Of a DNA stretch of 14,665 nucleotides, positions 14,520 through 14,665 are shown in pieces. Position 1 is the first letter of the stretch, and each line of letters opens with the position of its first letter. The notes beneath the pieces are model-generated. The model did no database searches, was not told the DNA's origin, and saw only the letters and a list, made by a program, of their open reading frames with translations. Location: positions 1-14,665 of the forward strand of contig DBTL01000102.1 of assembly GCA_002307035.1 (NCBI GenBank), given 5' to 3'. Both the position numbers and the translations under genes were made by a program. This DNA comes from Bacteroides sp. UBA1317 (lineage in GTDB: Bacteria; Bacteroidota; Bacteroidia; Bacteroidales; Bacteroidaceae).

Positions 14520-14665
14520 TTATCAAGTTCTAAGCGAAGTTAGAAGCATTCAGAGCAGACTTCAGAGAGGTAACAGATATGAAATTTTTCTTGTTTAGAG
14601 TAGCTAAATTATATGCCTAATCAAATGTTAACTCCCGAGAAACTCCCCCAAACGCAAGAACCCCC
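14520..14665. other. Right-edge region without a supported gene
   Basis: No complete gene is visible. On minus, 14616-14530 is an open frame of 28 codons with no ATG, ending in KSALNASNFA and a TAG stop; an in-frame TAG at 14619 separates it from further open frame reaching the edge. On plus, 14579-14620 encodes a 13-residue peptide (MKFFLFRVAKLYA) behind AGAGAGG, too short to call. The last bases are C-rich (CTCCCCC and AACCCCC), possibly the flank of a gene or structured RNA beyond the window. Confidence 0.4.

Noticed and set aside
14528..14545. Short inverted repeat TTCTAA-GCGAAG-TTAGAA.
   Set aside because: A 6-bp AT-rich stem with no T-tract is too weak to call a terminator or structured RNA.

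Overview
The window reads as a chromosomal segment of a Bacteroidetes species, most likely Bacteroides or a close relative. The DNA is AT-rich, starts lack good Shine-Dalgarno sequences, several genes are preceded by the Bacteroidetes -7 promoter element TAnnTTTG, and the gene families are typical of the group (DUF4369 thioredoxin-like lipoprotein, GT3-type glycogen synthase, short-type alpha-glucan phosphorylase, DUF2764-containing V-type ATPase operon). No tRNA, rRNA, CRISPR array, insertion sequence or other mobile-element signature was seen.

Layout. Positions 1-629 (minus) are the N-terminal 209 residues of a PotA-like ABC transporter ATPase, cut by the left edge. Divergent from it, 767-1861 (plus) encodes a thioredoxin-fold lipoprotein. 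It converges on a two-gene minus-strand glycogen operon, glycogen synthase (4551-6212) followed by alpha-glucan phosphorylase (1953-4517), and the two units share a strong bidirectional hairpin terminator at about 1908-1947. Upstream is a second strong bidirectional terminator (6346-6385), which closes a seven-gene minus-strand operon (13916 down to 6405). That operon encodes a V/A-type ATPase in the order E - DUF2764 - A - B - D - I - K. A divergent small gene (14234-14449, plus) encodes a YtxH-like membrane-anchored protein and ends in a third strong hairpin. The last 150 bases hold no gene I can support.

How the genes work together. The glycogen pair builds (NDP-glucose-dependent synthase) and degrades (phosphorolysis to glucose-1-phosphate) the storage glucan. 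The V/A-ATPase genes encode catalytic (A), nucleotide-binding but non-catalytic (B), rotor axle (D), peripheral stalk (E), stator membrane (I) and ion ring (K) subunits. No recognisable C, F or G subunit is encoded in the operon. The DUF2764 protein sits where a further subunit would be expected and has repeat-like elements that resemble the C/d subunit, so I propose it as a diverged C subunit. The ring subunit carries the full set of residues that bind Na+ in the Enterococcus hirae enzyme, so the ion pumped may be Na+.

Overall this is mostly an ordinary housekeeping region. The most worthwhile leads are the reduced V-ATPase with its DUF2764 subunit, the ion specificity of the ring, and an unexplained start-less reading frame near the right edge.
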